DNA of 5,675 nt from Natronohydrobacter sp. (GTDB lineage Bacteria > Pseudomonadota > Alphaproteobacteria > Rhodobacterales > Rhodobacteraceae). The stretch is from the NCBI GenBank assembly GCA_007117255.1, contig SKGU01000064.1:1-5675 (forward strand), in the 5' to 3' direction. The notes under the pieces were generated by a model. That model did not search any database and was not told the DNA's origin. It saw nothing but the letters and a program-made list of their open reading frames with translations. Below are positions 1 to 5,675 of this stretch, piece by piece. The position numbers and the translations under genes are program-made. The number at the start of each line of letters is the position of its first letter. The stretch's first letter is position 1.

Positions 1-624
1 CAACCCCTTGCACGCCAACGGTTGATAAGTGCGGAAGCCGCATGGCACTTGGGCGATATTCTGGCCGCAGCCCCGCGCCCTGCACGCCTGCCAGACTGGC
101 GGCTGGCGTTCAAGACGGGCACCTCCTACGGGCACCGTGATGCGCTGGCGCTGGGATTTGACGGGGCGCATGTGGCAGGCGTCTGGGTGGGGCGTGCAGA
201 TGGGGCACCTGTGCCGGGCATGTTCGGGGTCGATGTGGCCGCGCCCTTGCTGTTTGAGGTTTTTGCGCGGCTGGGCACACAGCCTGCACCCTTGGCCCCT
301 GCCCCTCCTTCGGCGCTTGTTCTGGCGCATGCGGATTTGCCCGCGCCTTTGCAGCGGTTTGGGGAAAGGGTGGCACAGGCAAGTGACGCGCCGGAAGTTG
401 CGTTTCCGCCCAATGGTGCAGCCTTGCGCGTTATGCCGGGCGGGATTTTGGCGCGTGTAGACCGGGGCACCGCCCCGTTCACATGGTTCGCCAATGGCAG
501 ACCCGTGCTGACATCAAGCCATGAGCGCGAAGCGCGGCTGCCGCTGGACGGGCCGGGATTTGTCGCCTTGTCGGTGGTCGATGCACAGGGGCGCGGGGCG
601 CGCGTTGAGCTGGAGTTGCGCTAG
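1..624 (+). CDS. pbpC: Penicillin-binding protein 1C, C-terminal part (5' end outside window)
   Basis: This is the end of a bifunctional class A penicillin-binding protein of the PBP1C type, a peptidoglycan glycosyltransferase/transpeptidase anchored in the inner membrane and acting in the periplasm. The frame is open from base 1, so the gene starts upstream; the TTG at 22 is internal, not a start. Of the 207 visible residues, the transpeptidase KTG box is K38-T39-G40-T41-S42 (bases 112-126). It is followed by the PBP1C-typical stretch YGHRDALALGFDG and VAGVWVGRADGAPVPG. Residues about 133-207 fit the BiPBP_C domain that closes PBP1C proteins, with a P-x-W-like turn (PFTWFANGRPV) and a final VSVVDAQGR-like strand (seen as LSVVDAQGRGARVELELR). 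The transglycosylase domain and the SxxK/SxN motifs lie outside the window. The gene ends with TAG at 622-624 and converges on the dioxygenase gene. Family assignment is strong; the symbol rests on the C-terminal domain pattern. Confidence 0.93.
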   Translation, partial: QPLARQRLISAEAAWHLGDILAAAPRPARLPDWRLAFKTGTSYGHRDALALGFDGAHVAGVWVGRADGAPVPGMFGVDVAAPLLFEVFARLGTQPAPLAPAPPSALVLAHADLPAPLQRFGERVAQASDAPEVAFPPNGAALRVMPGGILARVDRGTAPFTWFANGRPVLTSSHEREARLPLDGPGFVALSVVDAQGRGARVELELR

Positions 625-664
625 GATTGCCCGTGCGCGCGATAGACGCCTCGCCCGGCCCACG

Positions 665-678
665 ACGCCTGACGGCGT
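665..678. repeat. Small GC-rich hairpin
   Basis: ACGCC (665-669) and GGCGT (674-678) form a perfect 5-bp stem with the loop TGAC. It lies 41 bases after the pbpC stop. It is followed by TAGCTTGC, not a T-run, so it is not a convincing terminator on its own. Confidence 0.4.
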
Positions 679-712
679 AGCTTGCTGGCTGCCGCGCGCT
701 TGTGTCTCTACC

Positions 713-784
713 CAGCGCGCCAGATGGCAAGCGCCGCGCAAAGCGCGGCGCGTGGGTGGGTCGGGCGGGCCATCTGGCGCGCTG
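713..784. repeat. Nested palindrome: 16-bp inverted repeat around a 9-bp hairpin
   Basis: The arm CAGCGCGCCAGATGGC (713-728) is exactly the reverse complement of 769-784. Inside it, GCGCCGCGC (731-739) and GCGCGGCGC (743-751) form a second perfect 9-bp stem with the loop AAA. A further alternative pairing is possible between 652-663 (CGCCCGGCCCAC) and 756-767 (GTGGGTCGGGCG), 12 bp with one G-T wobble. A 5-bp palindrome, CGCTG-TTA-CAGCG (780-792), overlaps the right arm. The structure sits between convergent genes, so it could block read-through in both directions or be a copy of a dispersed palindromic repeat. The repeats are directly seen; their role is inferred. Confidence 0.75.
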
Positions 785-816
785 TTACAGCGGCTCCGGG
801 CAGAGTGTCGGGGCCG

Positions 817-1725
817 TCAATGCTGCGTCAACGGCGGCAGCACAGCTTCCAGCTCTGCGCGCCGTGGCTCGTGCTGCGGGGGCAGTTTCAACTGCGCACC
901 CAGCGTGGCCATCGGCTCATCCGTGTCAAACCCCGGCCCATCCGTTGCAATCTCAAACAGTACGCCACCGGGTTCGCGGAAATAGATCGCCTTGAAATAC
1001 TGGCGGTCTTTCACCTCGGTCACGTTATGGCCACGGGCCAGGAGGGTCTCACGCAGTGCGGCCTGATGGTCGAGATCCCGCGCCCGGAAAGCCACATGGT
1101 GGATCGTACCGGGACCGGGACGCGCGCGGCCGGGCGTATCGGACCGCCACAGGTCGACCACGCGACCGGGCGCGTTGCCCGGCAGGGCATATCGGTCGCG
1201 CGTGCCCCCGTCCCCGCGTTCTTGCCCGACATGGACATAGCCGAACACCTCGGTCAGAATTTGTGCTGTTGGTGTCGGATCAGCCAGCCAGAGCGTGACC
1301 GAGTGAAACTCTCCCCAGGCCCCTGCATCCGCATCGGCAACCATCTCAAACGCCTGACCATGCGGGTCGGTCAGCGACAAGACCTGCGTACCGAAACGGG
1401 TCGAGAGCGTGCCGCCAAGTTCCTCATGCCACTGCGCGATCTGCTCAGGGCTGACCGCATAGGCGAAAGACTGGGCCGCCCCCTCGCCCGCCTGACCCTG
1501 GCTGCGCTCTTCGCGGTTGAAGAAGGTCATCACAGAGCCGGGCCTTGCATCCGCCGCGCCATAATACAGATGATACATCTCAGGCGCGTCAAAATTCACG
1601 GTCTGCTTGATCAGCCGGGTTTGCAGCCTTTGGGTATAGAAATCCAGATTCTCTTGTGCCGGGCCGGAAATCGCCGTCACATGGTGCAAGCCCGCAATCG
1701 GGGTCTTGAGGTGTTGGTCAGACAT
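817..1725 (-). CDS. VOC-family ring-cleaving dioxygenase (PcpA/MhqA/MhqO-like)
   Basis: The 302-residue product is a cytosolic two-module glyoxalase-fold protein related to hydroquinone-type extradiol dioxygenases (PcpA, and Bacillus MhqA/MhqO). These use Fe(II) or Mn(II) to open dihydroxylated aromatic rings or handle quinone-type compounds. The first module covers about residues 11-130 and starts GLHHVTAISG; the second covers about 139-262 and starts EFHSVTLWLADP. By comparison with PcpA as I recall it, the metal ligands are H15 (in LHH), H210 (in TIHHVAFR) and E258 (in GGVLFEIATDGPGF); all three are present. Other family marks are YHLYYG (51-56), PGSVMTFF (62-69) and the TRFGTQVLSLTDPHG stretch. 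The ATG at 1723-1725 is chosen because AGGAGG (1731-1736 on this strand) precedes it by 5 bases. The frame stays open much further upstream, antisense to the ABC ATPase gene, but that part is not protein-like. The stop is TGA at 817-819. The gene is divergent from the ABC operon, 45 bases away. The fold and family are secure, the substrate is not known, and the symbol is left blank for that reason. Confidence 0.92.
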   Translation of the reverse strand: MSDQHLKTPIAGLHHVTAISGPAQENLDFYTQRLQTRLIKQTVNFDAPEMYHLYYGAADARPGSVMTFFNREERSQGQAGEGAAQSFAYAVSPEQIAQWHEELGGTLSTRFGTQVLSLTDPHGQAFEMVADADAGAWGEFHSVTLWLADPTPTAQILTEVFGYVHVGQERGDGGTRDRYALPGNAPGRVVDLWRSDTPGRARPGPGTIHHVAFRARDLDHQAALRETLLARGHNVTEVKDRQYFKAIYFREPGGVLFEIATDGPGFDTDEPMATLGAQLKLPPQHEPRRAELEAVLPPLTQH

Positions 1726-1770
1726 ACTAGCCTCCTCGCAATAACTGTTTGACATAAGGATAGGGCACAT
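1726..1770. promoter_or_regulatory. Divergent intergenic region between dioxygenase and ABC operon
   Basis: Only 45 bases separate the two divergent start codons, and both ribosome binding sites lie inside them. At least one promoter must therefore overlap the neighbouring gene or the opposing leader. A perfect TTGACA stands at 1749-1754 on the plus strand, but a 17-base spacer would put the -10 box at 1772-1777 (TGGCCC), inside the ABC gene and unlike a -10. I therefore do not call it a promoter. No clear operator palindrome is visible. Confidence 0.4.
1731..1736 (-). promoter_or_regulatory. Strong ribosome binding site of the dioxygenase gene
   Basis: AGGAGG on the minus strand, 5 bases before the ATG at 1725. 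It fixes this start against the long upstream extension of the same frame. Confidence 0.85.
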
Positions 1771-2496
1771 ATGGCCCCGGCACACGAAAATCCTGTCCAC
1801 ACTGGCTGTGCCAAGGCGCACAGTACCCCCTTGGCGCTGGAGCTGGAGGGTCTGAGCAAGGGATATGACACAGCAGAAGGCCCGGTCGCTGTTCTGCGGG
1901 GTGTGTCTGTCAGCTTGCCGCCGGGACAGTCGCTTGCGCTGACAGGCGAAAGCGGCAGCGGCAAATCGACGCTTCTGAACATCGCGGCAGGGCTGGAGCG
2001 CGCGGATGCGGGCCGGGTTTGCGTATCCGGTCAGGATATCACACGCGCCGATGATGCGCGTGCGGCACAGATGCGGCGCGGGCAGGTGGGGCTGATCTTT
2101 CAGCAGTTCAACCTGATCCCATCGCTGAGCGTAGAGGCCAATCTGGCCTTTCAGGCGCTGTTGGCGGGACGCCATGACCCTTCTTTTGTGGCGACACTGG
2201 CCGCGCGGCTGGGGCTGGATGGCTTGATGCGGCGCTACCCCGAACAGCTTTCGGGTGGGCAGCAACAGCGGGTTGCGATCGGGCGCTGTCTGGCGGCACG
2301 CCCGGCCCTTGTGCTGGCGGATGAACCGACCGGCAATCTGGATGAGGCCACGGGTGATGCGGTTCTTGCGCTGATGCTGGAACTGACAGCCGAAGCGGGC
2401 GCGGCGCTTCTGCTTGTGACCCATTCGCCGCGACTGGCGGCGCAATGCGACCGCCGTGTTCACCTGCGCGCGGGCCGGATCGAGGCTGCACCATGA
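1771..2496 (+). CDS. ABC transporter ATP-binding protein, LolD/MacB type (AttE-like)
   Basis: This 241-residue protein is the nucleotide-binding subunit of an ABC system with an FtsX-type permease, acting at the cytoplasmic face of the inner membrane. All catalytic elements are present: Walker A GESGSGKST (59-67), Q-loop in FQQFNLIP (110-117), signature LSGGQQQR (160-167), Walker B LVLADEP (180-186) with catalytic E185, D-loop GNLD (188-191) and switch H218 in VTHS. The FQQFNLIP and DEPTGNLD wording is typical of the LolD/MacB/SalX subgroup. The chosen ATG has AAGGA 10 bases upstream (1756-1760). It gives an N-terminal extension of about 20 residues before the usual family start at LALELEGLSKGY; the TTG at 1831 is a possible later start but has no good ribosome binding site. 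The stop TGA overlaps the permease ATG (ATGA, 2493-2496). With the permease and AttH-like protein downstream it corresponds to AttE. LolD itself is unlikely because no LolC/LolE-type partner follows. The substrate is unknown. Confidence 0.93.
   Translation: MAPAHENPVHTGCAKAHSTPLALELEGLSKGYDTAEGPVAVLRGVSVSLPPGQSLALTGESGSGKSTLLNIAAGLERADAGRVCVSGQDITRADDARAAQMRRGQVGLIFQQFNLIPSLSVEANLAFQALLAGRHDPSFVATLAARLGLDGLMRRYPEQLSGGQQQRVAIGRCLAARPALVLADEPTGNLDEATGDAVLALMLELTAEAGAALLLVTHSPRLAAQCDRRVHLRAGRIEAAP
2482..2485 (+). promoter_or_regulatory. Ribosome binding site that sets the permease start
   Basis: GAGG lies 7 bases before the ATG at 2493, inside the end of the ATPase gene. It supports that start over the in-frame ATG at 2445, which would add 16 residues unlike any permease N-terminus and lies deep in the ATPase gene. 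Confidence 0.65.
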
Positions 2497-4880
2497 CGCG
2501 CATGGCGCTGTTGGCGCTTCTGTCGCATTGGCTGCGCAATCCGTGGCAACTGGCGATGTTGCTGGCGGGTCTGGCATTGGCAACCGCGCTCTGGTCGGGT
2601 GTGCAGGCCCTGAATGCCGAAGCGCGCGCGGCCTATGCCACGGCGGACGGGCTCTTGTCTGACGGTGGCGCGGCACGGCTGGAACATCCGGCAGGGCAGA
2701 TGGATCAGTCCGAATTTGCGCGTTTGCGCCGCGCGGGTCTGCCCGTTTCGCCTGTGATCGAGGGGCGCGCGACACTGGGGGATGCGCGGGTCACACTTCT
2801 GGGGATCGAGCCGCTGACCGCGCCTGCTGGCGCTGGCCCGGCCCTGGCTGCTCTCGATCTGGAAGAGTTCTTTGCAGGCACGGGTTTCGTACATCCGCAA
2901 ACCCTGCGCGAAATTGGCCAGATCGAGCGGCCTCTGACGGCATCCGACGCTGTGCCGGTGGGGGTGGTGCTGCTGGATATCAGCGCGGCACAGCGCCTGT
3001 TGGGTATGGATGGACAGATCACGCGGCTGACGCTTGCAAGCACGCATCCCGATGGCTTGCCCTCAATTGAGACTGTCGCACCCGATCTGCGGCTTGTGGC
3101 CCCCGGCGAAGGGGCAACGCTGGACGGGCTGACCGAGAGTTTTCATCTGAACCTGACAGCCTTTGGCCTGCTGGCTTTCGCGGTGGGTCTGTTCATTGTG
3201 CATTCGGCTGTGGGCCTCGCGTTTGAACAGCGCCGCGCAATGTTTCGCACATTGCGCGCGCTGGGTCTGCCGCTGCGGCATCTGGCAGCCTGTCTGGCAG
3301 GCGAGATGCTGCTCTTTGCCCTGATCGCGGGCACGTTGGGGTTGGCACTTGGTTATGTGCTGGCCGCAAGCCTGTTGCCGGACGTGGCGCTGACCCTGCG
3401 CGGGCTTTATGGCGCGCCTGTCCCCGGCAGCTTGCAGTTCAACCCGCTCTGGGCCGTGGCGGGGCTGGGCATGACATTGGCGGGCACTGTGCTGGCGGGC
3501 GGGCAGGCGATATGGCGGCTGTGGCACATGCCTGTGCTAGCGCCTGCACAGCCACGGGCCTGGGCGCATGCTTCGGGGCGTGGGCTGCGCATGCAGGCGG
3601 GGATTGCAATTGTGCTGGCCGTGCTGGCGGTCATGTTGGCGCTGTTTGGTGCGTCGCTGGTGACAGGTTTTGCACTTCTGGCCGCGGCCCTGCTGTCGGC
3701 GGCCCTGATCGTGCCACTGGTGTTGTCGGCGGGGCTGGCGCTGGGCGAACGGCAGGCGCGCACACCGGTGGTGCAATGGTTCTGGGCTGACAGCCGCCAG
3801 AACCTGCCGCGCCTGTCACTGGCATTGATGGCACTGATGCTGGCACTGGCCGCGAATATCGGGGTGGGCACAATGGTTGCGAGTTTTCGCGCGACCTTCA
3901 TCAACTGGCTGGATTTGCGGCTGGTGGCGGAATTGAATGTGACCCCTGCGAGCCAGTCGCAGGCTTTAGACCTGCAAGACTGGCTTGATGGGCGCGCGGA
4001 TGCCGTGCTGCCCTTGTTGCACATTGATGCGACATTGGCGGGCCAGCCGGGGCAGGTCTATGCAATGAAGGATCATGCCACTTTCCGCGACAACTGGGCA
4101 CTGATCGCGCCTGTGGCGGATGTCTGGGACAGGCTGGCGGCGGGCGAGGGCGTGCTGGTCAATGAACAACTTTACCGGCGCGCGGGGTTTGAGGCCGGGT
4201 CTGCCACGCTTGATCTGCCTGGGATCGGGGCGATGTCCGTGCTGGGGGCCTATCCTGATTACGGCAACCCACTGGCGCAGGCCGTGCTGGCGCAAGACCG
4301 GTTCATGGCGGCCTATCCTGACACACCGATCCGTCAATTCGCCATACGCACTGGTGACGCGGCGGCCTTGAGTGCAGCTTTGCAGGACGATTTCGGCCTG
4401 TCCTTGACCCAGATCACCGATCAGGCGCAGGCCAAGGCGCTGTCGCTGTCGATTTTCGAGCGCACCTTTGTGATCACGGGCGCGCTGAATGTGCTGACAT
4501 TGTCGGTGGCTGCGCTGGCCCTGTTCGCGGCGCTGATCACGCTGTCGGGCATGCGGCTGGCGCAGCTTGCGCCGCTTTGGGCGATGGGGCTGACCGCGCG
4601 CCATCTGGCCGGGCTGGAGCTGGCGCGCGCGCTGGTGCTGGGGGCGGCAACCATGGTGCTGGCCCTGCCTGTGGGGCTGATGTTGGCGCAGGTGTTGTTG
4701 TCGGTGATCAATGTGCAAGCCTTCGGTTGGCGCCTGCCAATGCAGGTCTTTCCGGGTGACTGGGTGCGGCTGGCGTTTTGGGCGATGATGGCCGTTCTGG
4801 GTGCAGCACTGCTGCCCGCGTTGCGGCTATGGCGGCGCGGGCCTGCACAATTGCTGAGGGTGTTTGCACATGAACGCTAG
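2493..4880 (+). CDS. FtsX-family ABC permease with two modules (AttFG-like)
   Basis: This 795-residue inner-membrane protein is the permease partner of the ATPase. About ten hydrophobic segments are visible, near residues 19-36, 219-241, 268-293, 317-338, 369-388, 392-414, 440-463, 656-685, 711-738 and 758-778. The first module has one membrane helix, a periplasmic domain (about 40-215) and three helices. The second repeats this after two linker helices, with its periplasmic domain at about 464-650. Short cytoplasmic motifs recur in both halves: RRAMFRTLRALGLPLRHL (248-265) in the first, and MRLAQLAPLWAMGLTARHL (687-705) in the second. Each is the coupling region that precedes the next helix in FtsX domains. 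The 4+2+4 layout matches large double-FtsX permeases, and in the Att family it would equal AttF plus AttG in one chain. The start ATG is in the ATGA overlap with the ATPase gene and is preceded by GAGG. The stop TAG (4878-4880) lies 11 bases into the next gene. By analogy with MacB and LolCDE it may drive conformational work on periplasmic cargo without moving substrate across the inner membrane; this is inference. Confidence 0.9.
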   Translation: MTRMALLALLSHWLRNPWQLAMLLAGLALATALWSGVQALNAEARAAYATADGLLSDGGAARLEHPAGQMDQSEFARLRRAGLPVSPVIEGRATLGDARVTLLGIEPLTAPAGAGPALAALDLEEFFAGTGFVHPQTLREIGQIERPLTASDAVPVGVVLLDISAAQRLLGMDGQITRLTLASTHPDGLPSIETVAPDLRLVAPGEGATLDGLTESFHLNLTAFGLLAFAVGLFIVHSAVGLAFEQRRAMFRTLRALGLPLRHLAACLAGEMLLFALIAGTLGLALGYVLAASLLPDVALTLRGLYGAPVPGSLQFNPLWAVAGLGMTLAGTVLAGGQAIWRLWHMPVLAPAQPRAWAHASGRGLRMQAGIAIVLAVLAVMLALFGASLVTGFALLAAALLSAALIVPLVLSAGLALGERQARTPVVQWFWADSRQNLPRLSLALMALMLALAANIGVGTMVASFRATFINWLDLRLVAELNVTPASQSQALDLQDWLDGRADAVLPLLHIDATLAGQPGQVYAMKDHATFRDNWALIAPVADVWDRLAAGEGVLVNEQLYRRAGFEAGSATLDLPGIGAMSVLGAYPDYGNPLAQAVLAQDRFMAAYPDTPIRQFAIRTGDAAALSAALQDDFGLSLTQITDQAQAKALSLSIFERTFVITGALNVLTLSVAALALFAALITLSGMRLAQLAPLWAMGLTARHLAGLELARALVLGAATMVLALPVGLMLAQVLLSVINVQAFGWRLPMQVFPGDWVRLAFWAMMAVLGAALLPALRLWRRGPAQLLRVFAHER
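4856..4860 (+). promoter_or_regulatory. Ribosome binding site of the AttH-like gene
   Basis: GAGGG within the last codons of the permease gene, 9 bases before the ATG at 4870. It supports translation of the third gene from an overlapping start. Confidence 0.65.
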
Positions 4881-5675
4881 AGTCGCATATTTACTTGCTC
4901 TGCTGATCGCAAGCCCGGCCCTGCCGCAAGGTTTCGCAGGGCTTGGCACCAGCGCCGAGGGGTTTTCCAACCCTGAACGCGGGCGCGTGTTGTCTTTCCC
5001 CGAAGATCACGGCGCGCACCCTGATTACCGCATTGAATGGTGGTATATGACCGCCACGCTGACAGGGGATGACGGGCAGGATTATGGCGTGCAGTGGACG
5101 CTGTTCCGCTCTGCCCTTGCGCCAAGTGATGCAGAGGGCTGGGACAGCCCGCAAGTCTGGATGGGCCATGCCGGGCTGACCACGGCAAAGACTCATTTCA
5201 GCGCGGAACGCTTCGGGCGCGGGGGTGTGGGGCAAGCGGGCGTCACCGCGCGACCCTTTGCGGCATGGATTGACGACTGGCACATGACCAGCCGCGCAAA
5301 CTCTGATGAAGATGCGCTGAGCCTGCTTGATGTGCACGCGCGCGGCAGCGATTTCGCCTATAAGCTGACCTTCACGGCCCAGGGCCCGTTGGTCCTTCAA
5401 GGCGATCAGGGCTATTCAGTGAAATCGGGCGCAGGCCAGGCAAGCTATTATTATTCCCAGCCCTTCTACACGGTCGCAGGCACACTCGATCTGCCGGATG
5501 GGCCGGTAAATGTCACCGGTCAGGGCTGGCTGGATCGCGAATGGTCCAGCCAGCCTCTGGCCGAAGATCAGCAGGGCTGGGACTGGGTGTCGCTGAGCTT
5601 TGACGATGGCCACCGCATGATGGGGTTTCAACTGCGCGGGCGCGAGATTTTTACCGCCGGCACATGGATCACGCC
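4870..5675 (+). CDS. attH: Secreted CrtC/AttH-like lipocalin-fold protein (3' end outside window)
   Basis: The open frame runs to the right edge and yields 268 complete codons, with no stop in the window. The N-terminus is a short signal-peptide-like segment (basic NAR, then hydrophobic 6-18, with likely cleavage near residue 20). There is no Cys lipobox, so it should be a soluble periplasmic protein. The mature part opens with GFAGLG (21-26), FPEDHGAHPDYRIEWWY (43-59), then HAGLTTAKTHFSAERFGRGG (100-119), ASYYYSQP (191-198), GQGWLDREWSSQ (217-228) and GWDWVSLSFDDG (236-247). These are the marks of the AttH/CrtC family (COG5621; the CrtC and Lipocalin_9 Pfam domains, as I recall them), which has two lipocalin-like beta-barrels. 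Family members are usually about 350-370 residues, so roughly 90-100 are missing here. Some relatives are carotenoid 1,2-hydratases, but there are no carotenoid genes here and the ABC context points to AttH. It has often been annotated as a predicted secreted hydrolase with no demonstrated reaction. A role in binding or delivering a hydrophobic ligand is inferred. Confidence 0.9.
   Translation, partial: MNARVAYLLALLIASPALPQGFAGLGTSAEGFSNPERGRVLSFPEDHGAHPDYRIEWWYMTATLTGDDGQDYGVQWTLFRSALAPSDAEGWDSPQVWMGHAGLTTAKTHFSAERFGRGGVGQAGVTARPFAAWIDDWHMTSRANSDEDALSLLDVHARGSDFAYKLTFTAQGPLVLQGDQGYSVKSGAGQASYYYSQPFYTVAGTLDLPDGPVNVTGQGWLDREWSSQPLAEDQQGWDWVSLSFDDGHRMMGFQLRGREIFTAGTWIT

Larger units (their letters stand above)
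625..816. other. Convergent intergenic region, no gene seen
   Basis: These 192 bases separate the stop codons of pbpC (plus) and the dioxygenase (minus). I see no convincing coding sequence: frames that run through it lack a ribosome binding site and family resemblance. What it does hold is a series of GC-rich inverted repeats, listed separately. Transcripts from both sides must end here, but no hairpin is followed by a clear T-run on either strand, so no classical intrinsic terminator can be named. Confidence 0.7.

Noticed and set aside
769..792. Classical intrinsic terminator in the convergent gap.
   Set aside because: The hairpins are strong, but no T-run follows on either strand, so I report the repeats without calling a terminator.
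682..1752. Plus-strand open frame of 356 codons across the dioxygenase gene.
   Set aside because: It is a shadow of the real gene on the other strand. The minus-strand product has complete VOC-family metal ligands, while this one has no family resemblance or ribosome binding site.
1749..1777. Sigma-70 promoter from the perfect TTGACA at 1749-1754.
   Set aside because: No -10-like hexamer occurs at 16-18 bases; the expected place reads TGGCCC inside the ATPase gene.
1726..2775. The dioxygenase frame stays open on the minus strand for about 350 further codons, antisense to the ATPase and into the permease gene.
   Set aside because: The extension has no recognisable domain and is Arg/Gln/Pro-rich, as expected from antisense high-GC coding DNA. 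The strong AGGAGG and ATG at 1725 begin the family-like sequence.
3407..4718. Long minus-strand open frames opposite the permease gene (3407-4024 and 3966-4718).
   Set aside because: Their Gln/Arg/Ser-rich, low-information translations are typical antisense shadows. The plus-strand permease has clear membrane segments and motifs.
4870..5675. Reading the AttH-like gene as crtC (carotenoid 1,2-hydratase of a photosynthesis cluster).
   Set aside because: The CrtC relationship is real at family level, but the gene has a signal peptide, an Att-type EWWY/WLDREWSSQ pattern and an overlapping ABC permease. No carotenoid or photosynthesis genes are present.

Overview
The window is high-GC, densely coded bacterial DNA. 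Gene content and codon use suggest an alphaproteobacterium, most likely of the Rhodobacteraceae/Rhodobacterales type. That is an inference from protein style and base composition; no rRNA or other phylogenetic marker is present to settle it.

Layout: (1) 1-624, plus strand: the C-terminal 207 residues of a penicillin-binding protein 1C (pbpC), with the transpeptidase KTG box and the terminal BiPBP_C domain. (2) 625-816: a 192-base gap between convergent genes, holding a nested set of GC-rich inverted repeats. (3) 817-1725, minus strand: a complete two-domain vicinal-oxygen-chelate (glyoxalase-fold) ring-cleaving dioxygenase of the PcpA/MhqA/MhqO type. (4) 1726-1770: a 45-base divergent intergenic region. 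(5) 1771-5675, plus strand: a tightly overlapping three-gene operon. It encodes an ABC ATPase of the LolD/MacB type, a 795-residue permease with two FtsX-like modules, and a secreted CrtC/AttH-like lipocalin-fold protein that runs off the right edge.

The operon is the most interesting part. The ATPase and permease overlap by ATGA, and the permease and lipocalin genes overlap by 11 bases, so the three are probably translated as a unit. This ATPase, permease and secreted lipocalin-like arrangement corresponds to the AttE-FG-H family first named in Agrobacterium. Its substrate has not, to my knowledge, been established. The likely picture is a mechanotransmission-type (MacB/Lol-like) transporter in the inner membrane working with a periplasmic lipid- or hydrophobe-binding partner. 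The dioxygenase is divergently transcribed from the same short gap, so it could share control with the operon. I found no CRISPR array, tRNA, rRNA or insertion sequence. The only sign of anything undescribed is the intergenic palindrome and the unassigned function of the Att-like cassette.
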